A DNA stretch of 55,055 nucleotides from an uncultured Methylibium sp. (GCF_902826655.1 NZ_CADEFR010000022.1:1-55055); one strand, 5' to 3'; counted from the stretch's first letter, positions 1 to 8,830 are shown. Program-made: numbers and translations. Notes: generated by a model not told the origin, from the letters alone.

Positions 1-1340
1 TGATCGCCGGCATCGGCCGGGTCAGCGGCGTCGACTGCATGATCGTGTGCAACGACGCCACGGTGAAGGGCGGCACCTACTACCCGATGACGGTCAAGAA
101 GCACCTGCGCGCCCAGGAGATCGCCCGCGAGAACCGCCTGCCCTGCCTCTACCTGGTGGACAGCGGCGGCGCCAACCTGCCGAACCAGGACGAGGTATTT
201 CCCGATCGCGAGCACTTCGGCCGCATCTTCTACAACCAGGCCAACATGTCGGCCCAGGGGATCCCGCAGGTCGCGGTGGTGATGGGCTCCTGCACCGCCG
301 GCGGCGCCTACGTGCCGGCGATGAGCGACGAGACGGTCATCGTCAAGAACCAGGGCACGATCTTCCTGGGCGGCCCGCCGCTGGTGAAGGCGGCGACCGG
401 CGAGGTCGTCAGCGCCGAGGACCTGGGCGGCGGCGACGTGCACACGCGCCTGTCGGGCGTGGCCGACCACCTGGCGCACAACGACACGCACGCGCTGGCG
501 CTGGCGCGGCAGATCGTCGGCAGCCTGAACTGGCGCAAGGCCGAGCCGCTGCGGCTGCAGCCCGCGCGCCCGCCGAAGTTCGACCCCGCCGAGCTCCACG
601 GCGTGATCCCCGTCGACACGCGCAAGCCCTACGACGTGCGCGAGGTCATCGCCCGCATCGTCGACGGCTCGGAGTTCGACGAGTTCAAGGCGCGCTACGG
701 CCCGACGCTGGTGACCGGCTTCGCGCACATCGAGGGCCAGCCGGTCGGCATCGTCGCCAACAACGGCATCCTCTTCAGCGACTCGGCGATGAAGGGCGCG
801 CACTTCATCGAGCTGTGCTGCCAGCGCCGCGTGCCGCTGGTCTTCCTGCAGAACATCACCGGCTTCATGGTCGGCCGCAAGGTCGAGGCCGAGGGCATCG
901 CCAAGCACGGCGCCAAGATGGTCACCGCGGTCGCCACCGCCACCGTGCCCAAGTTCACCGTCATCATCGGCGGCAGCTACGGCGCCGGCAACTACGGCAT
1001 GTGCGGCCGCGCCTACTCGCCGCGCTTCCTGTGGATGTGGCCGAACGCGCGCATCTGCGTGATGGGCGGCGAGCAGGCGGCCGGCGTGCTGGCCACCGTG
1101 CGGCGCGAGGCGGTCGAGGCCAAGGGCGGCACGATGACGGCCGAGCAGGAGGCTGCGATCAAGCAGCCCATCCTCGACCAGTTCGCGCACCAGTCGCACC
1201 CGTACTACGCCAGCGCGCGGCTGTGGGACGACGGCGTCATCGATCCGGCCGACACGCGGCGCGTGCTCGCGCTGGCGATCAGCGCGAGCCTCAACGCACC
1301 GATTCCCGATTCGCCGCGCTTCGGCGTGTTCCGCATGTGA
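1..1340 (+). CDS. liuB: Methylcrotonyl-CoA carboxylase beta (carboxyltransferase) subunit, 5'-truncated by window
   Basis: The reading frame is already open at base 3, so the gene begins before the window; about 445 residues are present of the roughly 535 usual for the family. It is the carboxyltransferase half of methylcrotonyl-CoA carboxylase, which moves CO2 from biotin to 3-methylcrotonyl-CoA in leucine breakdown. Both halves of the carboxyltransferase fold are visible. The N-terminal half has the [10 protein letters not shown] and [16 protein letters not shown] stretches. The C-terminal half has the [15 protein letters not shown] and [13 protein letters not shown] stretches that form the oxyanion pockets. 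The partner biotin subunit is encoded at 3938-5959 and the next pathway enzyme at 2498-3289, which supports methylcrotonyl-CoA over propionyl-CoA as substrate. The substrate assignment is by context; the fold is certain. Confidence 0.95.
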   Translation, partial: IAGIGRVSGVDCMIVCNDATVKGGTYYPMTVKKHLRAQEIARENRLPCLYLVDSGGANLPNQDEVFPDREHFGRIFYNQANMSAQGIPQVAVVMGSCTAGGAYVPAMSDETVIVKNQGTIFLGGPPLVKAATGEVVSAEDLGGGDVHTRLSGVADHLAHNDTHALALARQIVGSLNWRKAEPLRLQPARPPKFDPAELHGVIPVDTRKPYDVREVIARIVDGSEFDEFKARYGPTLVTGFAHIEGQPVGIVANNGILFSDSAMKGAHFIELCCQRRVPLVFLQNITGFMVGRKVEAEGIAKHGAKMVTAVATATVPKFTVIIGGSYGAGNYGMCGRAYSPRFLWMWPNARICVMGGEQAAGVLATVRREAVEAKGGTMTAEQEAAIKQPILDQFAHQSHPYYASARLWDDGVIDPADTRRVLALAISASLNAPIPDSPRFGVFRM

Positions 1341-1350
1341 AGGCCCGGCC

Positions 1351-2490
1351 GTGAGCAACGACAACATCTACCTCAGCCCCGAACACGAACTGCTGCGCGA
1401 CCAGGTCGCGCGCTTCCTGGCGCGCGAGGTCGAACCCCACGCCGAGAAGTGGGAAGAAGCCGGCTTCACGCCGCGCGACGTGCTGCGCAAGATGGGCGGT
1501 GCCGGCCTGCTGGGCCTGATGTACGGGGCCGAGCACGGCGGCGCCGAGGCCGACGCGCTGACCAACCTGGTGTTCGCCGAGGCGCTGTCGCAGTCGACCT
1601 TCGGCGGCTTCATCATCACGGTGCTCGTGCACACCGACATGGCCAGCCCGCACCTGCACCATGCCGGCAGCGCGGCGCAGCAGGCCCGCTACATGCCGGG
1701 CGTGATCCGCGGCGAGACCATCACCGCCGTCGGCATCACCGAGCCCGGCGCGGGCTCCGACGTGGCCGGCCTGCGGACGACGGCCCGGCGCGAGGGCGAT
1801 GAGTGGGTGCTGAACGGCACGAAGCTCTTCATCACCAACGGCGTGCACGGTGACCTCTACTTCATCGCCGCGAGAACCGGCGAGGGCCGGCACGCGATCT
1901 CGATGTTCATCGTCGAGAAGGGCACGCCCGGCTTCAGTGTCGGCCGCTCCCTGAAGAAGACCGGCTGGCTGTCGTCGGACACCGCCGAGCTGGTGTTCGA
2001 GAACTGCCGCATCCCCGCCGCCAACCTGCTGGGCGAGGAAGGCAAGGGCTTCCACGCGGTGATGAAGAACTTCCAGACCGAGCGCATCGCGCTGGCCGCG
2101 ATGGCCGTCGGCCATGCGACGCAGGCGCTGAAGATGACGCTGACCCAGGTCCGCGACCGTCGCGCCTTCGGCGCCACGCTGTGGGACAAGCAGACCATCC
2201 GCCAGCGCCTCGCGATGCTCGACGCGAAGACCCGCGCCGCGCGCGCCTACATGTACCACTGCGCCTGGCTGGTCACGCAGGGGCGCGACGTGGTGCAGGA
2301 CGTGTCGATGCTCAAGGCCCTGACCGGCGAACTGGTCAACGAGGTCGTCTCGACCTGCCAGCAGTTCCACGGCGGCATGGGCTACATGCGCGAGACCGCG
2401 ATCGAACGCCTATGGCGCGATGCGCGCATCCTGGCGATCGGCGGCGGCGCGACCGAGGTCATGCTCGACGAAGCCGCCAAAAGATACTGA
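1351..2490 (+). CDS. Acyl-CoA dehydrogenase (isovaleryl/long-chain type active site)
   Basis: A 379-residue flavoprotein of normal acyl-CoA dehydrogenase length. It starts with GTG ten bases after the liuB stop, preceded by AAGG. The FAD/substrate signature AVGITEPGAGSD lies near residues 126-137, and the C-terminal QFHGGMGY at 338-345. The usual catalytic Glu of medium-chain enzymes (in YEGT) is absent: the corresponding stretch reads GGGATEV at 364-370. A Glu is instead present at 244 in FQTERIALAA, the position used by isovaleryl-CoA and long-chain acyl-CoA dehydrogenases. It may therefore make 3-methylcrotonyl-CoA from isovaleryl-CoA or oxidise a related branched or long acyl-CoA. A separate liuA could lie upstream of the window, so the substrate is left open. 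Confidence 0.93.
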   Translation: MSNDNIYLSPEHELLRDQVARFLAREVEPHAEKWEEAGFTPRDVLRKMGGAGLLGLMYGAEHGGAEADALTNLVFAEALSQSTFGGFIITVLVHTDMASPHLHHAGSAAQQARYMPGVIRGETITAVGITEPGAGSDVAGLRTTARREGDEWVLNGTKLFITNGVHGDLYFIAARTGEGRHAISMFIVEKGTPGFSVGRSLKKTGWLSSDTAELVFENCRIPAANLLGEEGKGFHAVMKNFQTERIALAAMAVGHATQALKMTLTQVRDRRAFGATLWDKQTIRQRLAMLDAKTRAARAYMYHCAWLVTQGRDVVQDVSMLKALTGELVNEVVSTCQQFHGGMGYMRETAIERLWRDARILAIGGGATEVMLDEAAKRY

Positions 2491-2497
2491 GCCCGCG

Positions 2498-3289
2498 ATG
2501 ACCGACCCGACCACGATCCGCATCGAACGCCCCGCACCCGCCGTGGCGCGCGTCACGCTCGCGCGTCCCGAGGTGCGCAACGCCTTCAACGAGGTCGTGA
2601 TCGCCGAGCTGACGGCGGCCTTCCGCGCACTCGACACCGACGACAGCGTGCGCGTGATCGTCCTCGCCGCCGACGGCAGCGCCTTCTGTGCCGGCGCCGA
2701 CCTGAACTGGATGCGCCGCATGTCGGGCTACTCGCGCGACGAGAACCTGGCCGACGCCGGCGCGCTGGCCGAGATGCTGCGCAGCATCGCCGCCTGCCGC
2801 AAGCCGACGATCGCTCGCGTGCAGGGCGACGCCTACGCCGGCGGCATGGGACTGGTCGCCGCCTGCGACGTCGCGGTCGCCGCCGAGGGCGTGCACTTCT
2901 GCCTCAGCGAGGTCAAGCTCGGGCTGATCCCGGCGACGATCTCGCCGTACGTGATCCGCGCGATGGGCGCGCATGCGGCACAGCGCTATTTCCTGACCGC
3001 CGAGCGCTTCGATGCCGCGACGGCCTCGCGCATCGGCACCGTGCACGAAGCCGTCGCCGCCGATCAGCTCGATGCGAAGGTCCAGCACTTCGTCGAGGCC
3101 TTCCTGGCCGCCAGCCCGCAGGCGCTGGCCGACTGCAAGCGCCTGCTGCACGACGTGGGTACGCAGCCGGTCGATGCGGCGCTGGTCGCACGGACGGTCG
3201 CGTTCATCGCCGACTCGCGCGCGTCCGACGATGGCCGGCACGGCATCGCGTCCTTCCTCGGCAAGACCAGGCCGCACTGGGCCGCATGA
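2498..3289 (+). CDS. liuC: Methylglutaconyl-CoA hydratase (crotonase family)
   Basis: A 263-residue crotonase-fold enzyme, predicted to hydrate 3-methylglutaconyl-CoA to HMG-CoA in leucine degradation. The start chosen is the ATG at 2498, seven bases after the preceding stop; an in-frame upstream ATG at 2420 would add arginine-rich residues from inside the acyl-CoA dehydrogenase gene. The crotonase motifs are GSAFCAGADLNWM (oxyanion loop) and DAYAGGMGLVAACDVAVA. Of the two catalytic glutamates of classical enoyl-CoA hydratases, the first position is Gly (GGMGL) and the second is kept (LSEVKLGLIPATISPYV). That pattern is typical of LiuC-like proteins. Sits between the dehydrogenase and the DUF4126 gene in one transcription unit. 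Confidence 0.93.
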   Translation: MTDPTTIRIERPAPAVARVTLARPEVRNAFNEVVIAELTAAFRALDTDDSVRVIVLAADGSAFCAGADLNWMRRMSGYSRDENLADAGALAEMLRSIAACRKPTIARVQGDAYAGGMGLVAACDVAVAAEGVHFCLSEVKLGLIPATISPYVIRAMGAHAAQRYFLTAERFDAATASRIGTVHEAVAADQLDAKVQHFVEAFLAASPQALADCKRLLHDVGTQPVDAALVARTVAFIADSRASDDGRHGIASFLGKTRPHWAA

Positions 3290-3293
3290 ACGC

Positions 3294-3923
3294 ATGGATG
3301 CGCTGCAGGCTCTCGACACGACCCAGCTGATCGCGCTGGCCGCGACGCTGGGCTGGGCCAGCGGCCTGCGCCTGTACGCGGTGCTGGCGATCACCGGCCT
3401 GGTCGGCTATGCCGGCTGGGTGTCGCTGCCGCCGGGCCTGCAGCTGCTGCAGCATCCGGCGATGCTGGCCGGCAGCAGCCTGATGGTGTTCGCCGAGTTC
3501 TTCGCCGACAAGATCCCCGGGCTCGATTCGCTGTGGGACCTGGTGCACACGCTGCTGCGCATCCCGGCCGGCGCGGCGCTGGCGGCCGGCGTGTTCGGGG
3601 CCGATCACGCCACGATGGCCGCGGTGGCCGCCTTGCTGGGCGGCACGCTGGCCGCCACCAGCCATGCGGCGAAGGCAAGCACGCGCGCGGCGGTCAACAC
3701 CTCGCCCGAGCCTTTCTCCAACATCGGGCTGTCGCTGCTGGGCGACCTGGCGGTGCCGGGCATGCTGTGGCTGGCCTTCGAGCACCCGGTGCTCGCCATC
3801 GTCGCGGTGTCGCTGGCCTTCGTGACGATGCTGGGCGTGATCTGGTGGCTGTCGAAGTTCCTGCGGCGCGTGTGGTCGCGACTGAAGATGCTGCTCGGCC
3901 TGCCGTCGTCGACGGCGGCCTGA
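3294..3923 (+). CDS. DUF4126 family membrane protein
   Basis: A 209-residue hydrophobic protein. The ATG at 3294 lies five bases after the liuC stop and begins MDALQALDTTQLIALAATLG, matching where DUF4126 proteins start; the frame is open further upstream, but only as a shadow of liuC. Several membrane segments are seen: around residues 10-35, 60-75, 90-120, 150-170 and 175-195. Polar loops contain FFADKIPGLDSLWD and the conserved-looking NTSPEPFSNIGLSLLGD. The function of DUF4126 is unknown. It is embedded between liuC and liuD with short spacers, so it is very probably cotranscribed with leucine catabolism genes; a transport or membrane-support role is only a guess. Confidence 0.88.
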   Translation: MDALQALDTTQLIALAATLGWASGLRLYAVLAITGLVGYAGWVSLPPGLQLLQHPAMLAGSSLMVFAEFFADKIPGLDSLWDLVHTLLRIPAGAALAAGVFGADHATMAAVAALLGGTLAATSHAAKASTRAAVNTSPEPFSNIGLSLLGDLAVPGMLWLAFEHPVLAIVAVSLAFVTMLGVIWWLSKFLRRVWSRLKMLLGLPSSTAA

Positions 3924-3937
3924 CGGAGAAGAACGAG

Positions 3938-5959
3938 ATGTTCAAGAAGATCCTGATCGCCAACCGCGGCGAGATCGCGTGTCGGGTCGCGGCCACCGCG
4001 CGCCGGCTGGGCATCGCGACCGTGGCCGTCTACTCCGACGCCGACGCGAACGCGCGCCACGTGCGGGCCTGCGACGAGGCCGTGCACATCGGCGGCAATG
4101 CGCCGCGCGACAGCTACCTGCTGCACGAGCGCATCCTGCGGGCCGCGCTGGCGACCGGCGCCCAGGCCGTGCACCCGGGCTACGGCTTCCTGAGCGAGAA
4201 CGAAGGCTTCGCGCAGGCCTGCGCCGATGCCGGCGTCGTCTTCATCGGGCCGCCGCCGTCGGCGATCCAGGCGATGGGCCTGAAGGCGGAGTCCAAGCGA
4301 CTGATGGAGTCAGCGCGCGTGCCGCTGGTGCCGGGCTACCACGGCGCCGACCAGGATCCGGCGCTGCTCAAGCGCGAGGCCGGGCGCATCGGCTATCCGG
4401 TGCTGATCAAGGCCAGCGCAGGCGGCGGCGGCAAGGGCATGCGCGTCGTCAATGCCGAGTCCGAGTTCGACGCGGCGCTGGCGTCCTGCCAGCGCGAGGC
4501 GATCAACAGCTTCGGCGACGACGCGGTGCTGGTCGAGCGCTACGTGACCCGGCCGCGGCACATCGAGATCCAGGTCTTCGGCGACCGCCACGGCGACTGC
4601 GTCTACCTCTTCGAGCGCGACTGCTCGGTGCAGCGTCGTCACCAGAAGGTGCTGGAGGAAGCCCCCGCGCCCGGCATGACGCCCGAACGCCGCCGCGAGA
4701 TGGGCGAGGCCGCGGTCGCGGCCGCCAAGGCGGTCGGCTACGTCGGAGCCGGCACGGTCGAGTTCATCACCGAGCAGGACGGTCGCTTCTATTTCATGGA
4801 GATGAACACGCGGCTGCAGGTCGAGCACCCGGTCACCGAGGCGATCACCGGGCTCGACCTGGTCGAGTGGCAGCTGCGCGTGGCGGCCGGCGAGCCGCTG
4901 CCGCTGAAGCAGGACGAGCTCAGGATCCACGGCCACGCGATCGAGGCGCGCATCTGCGCCGAGAACCCGGACGCGAACTTCCTGCCGTCCATCGGCCGGC
5001 TCGACGTGCTGCGCTGGCCCGCGCACGTGGCCTTCAGTCGCAACGCCGATGCCGAGCGTTTCCACGAGCCGGCGCCGGTGCGTGTCGATGCCGGCGTCGG
5101 CGAGGGCGACGCCATCACGCCGCACTACGACCCGATGGTCGCCAAGCTCATCGTCTGGGGCGAGGACCGCGCGCAGGCGCTGCGCCGGCTGGATGCCGCG
5201 CTGGCCGCGACGCACATCGTCGGGCCGCACACCAACGTGGCCTTCCTGCGGCGTGCGGCGGCCAGCGCCTCGTTCTCGTCGGCCGACCTCGACACCGGCC
5301 TGATCGAGCGCGAGCGCGCCGCGTTGTTCGATGCACCGGCCCTGCCGATCGACATCGTGGCGAGCGGCGTCGCGGCGCATGCGCTGGCGCTGGAGCGCGC
5401 CGCCGAGGCCGCCGACCCGTGGTCACGCCGTGACGGCTGGCGCCTGCACGGCGGTGCGACGCGCCGCTTCGAGATCGACCATGCCGGAGCCCACCATCGC
5501 GTCGCCCTGGAGCGTCGGCACGACGGCAGCATGGTCCTGACGACCGGGGAACGGGCGCAGGCGTTCTCGGCCGTGCCGGCGGGCAGCGATCGCTATGACG
5601 TGGTGGTCGGCGAGCGGCGACTGCTGCTGTCGGTCTATGCCATCGGCGAGGACGTCGCGGTGTTCGCGCCCGAGGGGTCGGCGCTGTCGCGCGAGGTCGA
5701 TGTGCTGGGCCACGCCGGCGAGGGCGCCGCCGAGGGCGGGCGGCTGACGGCGCCGATGCCCGGCAAGGTGGTGGCGTTCCTCGCGCAGCCCGGCGATCGC
5801 GTCAAGCGCGGTCAGCCGCTCGCGGTGATGGAAGCGATGAAGATGGAACACACGCTCGCCGCACCGAGCGACGGCGTCGTGAAGGGCTTGCGGTTTGCCG
5901 CCGGCGAGCAGGTCGGCGAGGGCGAGGCCTTGCTCGACTTCGAGGCGCAGGCGTCGTGA
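3938..5959 (+). CDS. liuD: Methylcrotonyl-CoA carboxylase alpha (biotin carboxylase/biotin carrier) subunit
   Basis: A 673-residue biotin-dependent carboxylase subunit, starting MFKKILIANRGEIACRV at the ATG at 3938 behind a GGAGAAG ribosome binding site. The frame is open 400 bases upstream, but that stretch is a shadow of the DUF4126 gene. Order of domains: biotin carboxylase N-domain (1-120), ATP-grasp with the glycine loop ASAGGGGKGMRVV near 165-177 and EMNTRLQVEHPVTE near 287-300, biotin carboxylase C-domain to about 450, a linker domain, then the biotinyl carrier domain with the EAMKMEH biotinylation site near residue 635. It carboxylates its own biotin with ATP and bicarbonate, and LiuB completes the transfer to methylcrotonyl-CoA. 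Confidence 0.96.
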   Translation: MFKKILIANRGEIACRVAATARRLGIATVAVYSDADANARHVRACDEAVHIGGNAPRDSYLLHERILRAALATGAQAVHPGYGFLSENEGFAQACADAGVVFIGPPPSAIQAMGLKAESKRLMESARVPLVPGYHGADQDPALLKREAGRIGYPVLIKASAGGGGKGMRVVNAESEFDAALASCQREAINSFGDDAVLVERYVTRPRHIEIQVFGDRHGDCVYLFERDCSVQRRHQKVLEEAPAPGMTPERRREMGEAAVAAAKAVGYVGAGTVEFITEQDGRFYFMEMNTRLQVEHPVTEAITGLDLVEWQLRVAAGEPLPLKQDELRIHGHAIEARICAENPDANFLPSIGRLDVLRWPAHVAFSRNADAERFHEPAPVRVDAGVGEGDAITPHYDPMVAKLIVWGEDRAQALRRLDAALAATHIVGPHTNVAFLRRAAASASFSSADLDTGLIERERAALFDAPALPIDIVASGVAAHALALERAAEAADPWSRRDGWRLHGGATRRFEIDHAGAHHRVALERRHDGSMVLTTGERAQAFSAVPAGSDRYDVVVGERRLLLSVYAIGEDVAVFAPEGSALSREVDVLGHAGEGAAEGGRLTAPMPGKVVAFLAQPGDRVKRGQPLAVMEAMKMEHTLAAPSDGVVKGLRFAAGEQVGEGEALLDFEAQAS

Positions 5960-5973
5960 GCGACGCCTCGGGA

Positions 5974-6402
5974 TCAGTGGCGTTCCTGGCTGTCGGCGCC
6001 GAATCCCAGCCAGCCCGACACCGAGAAGCGGCGCACCGGCGGCGTCGGCGGTTCGGCTTCGAGCGTGTGCGTCAGGCCGAAGCCGCTGGTCTGCTGCGAC
6101 CAGGGCATCTCCTGCGGAGTGACCGGGCCGCGGCGCGGGATCAGCGCGAGGGCCGCGCGCGCGGCCTTGGCGGCGACGTCCATGTGGACCTTCGCGTTCT
6201 CGGCGGCCGTCGCTTCCTCGAAGCGGTTGGCCAGGTCGAACAGGCCGTCGTCGTCGAGGCTGCGGCAGACATTCAGCGCCTCGTCCGCATAGTCGCGCTG
6301 GCGCAGCATGCGGCCGACGTCGATGCCCTCGCCCAGGTTGCGCAGCAGCGCGAAGTGGATGCGGGTGGCGAGCTGGAGGCGGGTGAAGGTGGTGGTGGTC
6401 AC
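5974..6402 (-). CDS. Hypothetical protein, 142 residues, antiparallel within leucine cluster
   Basis: Not recognised as a known family. The GTG at 6402 is chosen as start because GCGGAG lies just upstream and the mature-looking sequence begins there (VTTTTFTRLQLATRIHFALL); the frame stays open upstream without protein-like sequence. The product looks soluble and mainly helical. The N-terminal half is rich in Leu, Arg and Asp, with RQRDYADEALNVCRSLDDDG near 48-67. The C-terminal part is rich in Pro, Thr and Gly and ends VSGWLGFGADSQERH. It is convergent with liuD (14 bases between stops) and divergent from liuE, so it interrupts the plus-strand leu cluster. No signal peptide or membrane helix is seen. 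Confidence 0.7.
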   Translation of the reverse strand: MTTTTFTRLQLATRIHFALLRNLGEGIDVGRMLRQRDYADEALNVCRSLDDDGLFDLANRFEEATAAENAKVHMDVAAKAARAALALIPRRGPVTPQEMPWSQQTSGFGLTHTLEAEPPTPPVRRFSVSGWLGFGADSQERH

Positions 6403-6544
6403 GAGGAACTCCGCGAGGTGAATGCATGGTGCTTTGCGGGGGATCACCTGCCCATCCCGCACAATGGGGAGGGTCCACACCGGTTCATGGGGGAATGTGG
6501 GCACCTGCTGACGCAACGAGGGTCCTGTTCGTGAGGAAACGCAC

Positions 6545-7465
6545 ATGCTGCCGAGTCGAGTGAGCCTCGTCGATGTCGGTCCGCGCGACGGCCTGCAGAA
6601 CGAGAGGCAGCCGGTCGCCGCCACGCACAAGATCGAACTGGTGCATCGCCTGCAGGCGGCCGGCCTGCGCGAGGTCGAGGTCACCAGCTTCGTCAGCCCG
6701 AGGTGGGTGCCGCAGATGGCCGACAACGCCGAGGTGATGGCGGGCATCCACCGCCGACCCGGCGTGCGCTACAGCGTGCTGGTGCCCAACCTCAAGGGCT
6801 TCGAGGCCGCCGTCCCCACGCAGCCGGACGAGATCGTCGTCTTCGGCGCCTGCAGCGAGGCCTTCAGCCAGAAGAACATCAACTGCTCGATCGCCGAGTC
6901 GATCGAGCGCTTCGCGCCGGTCACGGCCGCGGCGCGCGCGGCCGGCATCAAGGTGCGTGGCGCGATCTCCTGCGCGGTCGGCTGTCCCTACGAAGGCGAC
7001 ATCCATCCCGATCGCGTCGAGCTGGTGGCGCGGCTGATGCACGAGATCGGCGTCCAGCACGTCGGCGTGGCCGACACCATCGGCGTCGGCACGCCGCGGC
7101 GCGTGCAGGCCGCGATGGAGCGCGCGCTCAGGCACTACCCGCTCGACGAGGTCAGCGGCCATTTCCACGACACCTACGGCCAGGCGCTCGCCAACGTGCA
7201 CGCCTGCCTGCAGATGGGCGTGCACGTCTTCGACGCCAGCGTCGGCGGCCTGGGCGGCTGCCCGTACGCCAAGGGCGCGACCGGCAACGTCGCGACCGAG
7301 GACGTGGTGTTCCTGCTGCACGGACTGGGCATCGAGACCGGCATCGACCTCGACGCGCTGGTCGACGCCGCCGGCTGGATCTCCGGCGTGCTCGGCCGCA
7401 AGCCGGTGTCGCGCGTCGCGAACGCCGTGCTCGCGAAGCGGCCGACGGCGGAAGCCGCCGCATGA
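6545..7465 (+). CDS. liuE: Hydroxymethylglutaryl-CoA lyase
   Basis: A 306-residue TIM-barrel lyase that cleaves HMG-CoA into acetyl-CoA and acetoacetate, the last step of leucine degradation. The ATG at 6545 is preceded by GAGGAAA. Family hallmarks: VDVGPRDGLQNE at 10-21 (metal/substrate site), EVTSFVSPRWVPQMAD near 46-61, the HxH metal pair in GHFHDTYGQALANV, and the active-site cysteine loop GGLGGCPYAKGATGNVATED. Length is typical of HMG-CoA lyases. Together with LiuB, LiuC and LiuD in this window it completes the pathway from methylcrotonyl-CoA. Its stop overlaps the next start (ATGA). Confidence 0.96.
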   Translation: MLPSRVSLVDVGPRDGLQNERQPVAATHKIELVHRLQAAGLREVEVTSFVSPRWVPQMADNAEVMAGIHRRPGVRYSVLVPNLKGFEAAVPTQPDEIVVFGACSEAFSQKNINCSIAESIERFAPVTAAARAAGIKVRGAISCAVGCPYEGDIHPDRVELVARLMHEIGVQHVGVADTIGVGTPRRVQAAMERALRHYPLDEVSGHFHDTYGQALANVHACLQMGVHVFDASVGGLGGCPYAKGATGNVATEDVVFLLHGLGIETGIDLDALVDAAGWISGVLGRKPVSRVANAVLAKRPTAEAAA

Positions 7466-7956
7466 ACGAGGCGACGCTCGAGCCGCGGCCCGAGGGCTTC
7501 CGGCACGTCACGCGCGTGCTGTCGGAGCTGGGTCATCCGCGCGCGCCGCGCTTCCTGGACATCGCGGCCCGCACCGCCCAGGAGGCGGCCGACGCGCTCG
7601 GCGTGTCACTCGGCCAGATCGCCAAGAGCGTCATCTTCCGGCGCCGCGACGACGACGCGGCCGTGCTCGTCGTCACCTCCGGCGATCGCCGGGTCGACGA
7701 AGCCAAGGTGGCCGCGCACACCGGTGCGCTGAAGCGCGCCGATGCCGACTTCGTCAAGGCGCACACCGGCTACTCGATCGGCGGCGTGGCGCCGCTCGGC
7801 CATGCCCGGCCCTGCGTGACGCTGATCGACCGCGAGCTGTTCCGCTTCGACGAGATCTGGGCCGCGGCCGGCCATCCGAACGGCGTGTTCCCGCTGAGCC
7901 CGCAGCAGCTCGAGCAACTGACCGGGGCGCCGGTCGCGGACGTGGTGCAGTCGTGA
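7462..7956 (+). CDS. YbaK/EbsC-type aminoacyl-tRNA deacylase
   Basis: A 164-residue protein starting at the ATG at 7462, overlapping the liuE stop by four bases (ATGA). It belongs to the YbaK/ProX editing-domain superfamily: the invariant lysine is in LGVSLGQIAKSVIFR (K55), followed by LVVTSGDRRVDEAKVAAH and the glycine-rich GYSIGGVAPLGH. Members hydrolyse mischarged aminoacyl-tRNA such as Cys-tRNA(Pro). The exact substrate cannot be read from the sequence. Translational coupling with liuE and with the following DUF1289 gene suggests one messenger, though a functional tie to leucine catabolism is not obvious. Confidence 0.9.
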   Translation: MNEATLEPRPEGFRHVTRVLSELGHPRAPRFLDIAARTAQEAADALGVSLGQIAKSVIFRRRDDDAAVLVVTSGDRRVDEAKVAAHTGALKRADADFVKAHTGYSIGGVAPLGHARPCVTLIDRELFRFDEIWAAAGHPNGVFPLSPQQLEQLTGAPVADVVQS

Positions 7957-8159
7957 AGCAAGCCGACGTCGCGACCACGCCGGTGCCGTCGCCCTGCAAC
8001 AGCGTCTGCCGCATGAGCGCGACCACGGGCTGGTGCGAGGGCTGCTGGCGCACGCTCGACGAGATCGTCGCCTGGGGCCGGCTCGACGACGCGGCCAAGC
8101 GCGCGATCTGGCTGCAGCTGGGGGCGCGGCGCTCCGGCGCGACGGAGACCGCGCGATGA
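7953..8159 (+). CDS. DUF1289 small cysteine-rich protein
   Basis: A 68-residue protein that starts with GTG at 7953, overlapping the upstream stop (GTGA). DUF1289 proteins have four cysteines; here they are in PCNSVCRMSATTGWCEGC, spaced C-x3-C-x8-C-x2-C, likely a small metal- or cluster-binding knuckle. Then comes the helical RTLDEIVAWGRLDDAAKRAI, which is also typical. Function unknown. Its stop overlaps the next gene's ATG by four bases, so 7462-8809 is a chain of three overlapping genes. Confidence 0.88.
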   Translation: MKQADVATTPVPSPCNSVCRMSATTGWCEGCWRTLDEIVAWGRLDDAAKRAIWLQLGARRSGATETAR

Positions 8160-8809
8160 CGCCGATCACCTTCTGGTTCGATCCGATCTCGCCGTATGCG
8201 CACCTCGCCTTCGAGCAGCTGCCGCAGGCGCTGGAAGGCTGCTCCTACGTCGTCGAGTACCGGCCGCTGCTGTTCGCCGGCCTGTTGAAGCACTGGGGCC
8301 AGCTCGGTCCGGCCGAGATCGCGCCCAAGCGCGACTGGACCTATCGCCAGATCGCCTGGCTCGCGCACCGCCAGCGCCTGGCGATGGAGGTGCCGGCTGT
8401 GCATCCCTTCAACCCGCTGCCGCTGCTGCGCCTGCTGCTGGCCTGCGCCGACGACGGCCGGCCGAACCGCCTGCAGTGCGAGACCGTGCTGCGCCATGTG
8501 TGGCAGGGCGGCGCGCCGGCCGACGATGCGGCGCGGCTGGCCGAGCTGGGCGCACGCCTGCAGCCAAGACGTGATCCACAGTCCGACGCCGTCAAGCAGC
8601 AGCTGCGCGAGAACACCGAAGCCGCCGTCGCGCGCGGCGTGTTCGGCGTGCCGACGCTCGAGCTGCCGCGGGCCGATGGCGGGGCCCGACTGTTCTGGGG
8701 CTTCGACGCGCTCGACATGGCCGCGGCCTGCCTGCGCGGCGATCCCTGGTTCGCCGCGCACTGGGACGCGCCCGCGCAGGTCGGGACCGGCGTGACGCGG
8801 GCGCGCTGA
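8156..8809 (+). CDS. 2-hydroxychromene-2-carboxylate isomerase-like protein (DsbA/kappa-GST fold)
   Basis: A 217-residue thioredoxin-fold protein. The ATG at 8156 overlaps the previous stop. The start of the fold, FWFDPISPYAHLAFEQLP, has the Asp-x-x-Ser-Pro-Tyr pattern of glutathione-dependent hydroxychromene carboxylate isomerases and kappa-class GSTs, where the serine contacts glutathione thiol. The GVFGVPTLEL cis-proline loop near residues 162-171 completes the glutathione site, and the inserted helical domain lies between. Family members isomerise naphthalene catabolites or act as detoxifying GSTs. Here no aromatic catabolic genes are nearby, so the substrate is unknown. Last gene of the 6545-8809 run. 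Confidence 0.88.
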   Translation: MTPITFWFDPISPYAHLAFEQLPQALEGCSYVVEYRPLLFAGLLKHWGQLGPAEIAPKRDWTYRQIAWLAHRQRLAMEVPAVHPFNPLPLLRLLLACADDGRPNRLQCETVLRHVWQGGAPADDAARLAELGARLQPRRDPQSDAVKQQLRENTEAAVARGVFGVPTLELPRADGGARLFWGFDALDMAAACLRGDPWFAAHWDAPAQVGTGVTRAR

Positions 8810-8830
8810 CGCCAGCCTGTCGCGTAAGTT

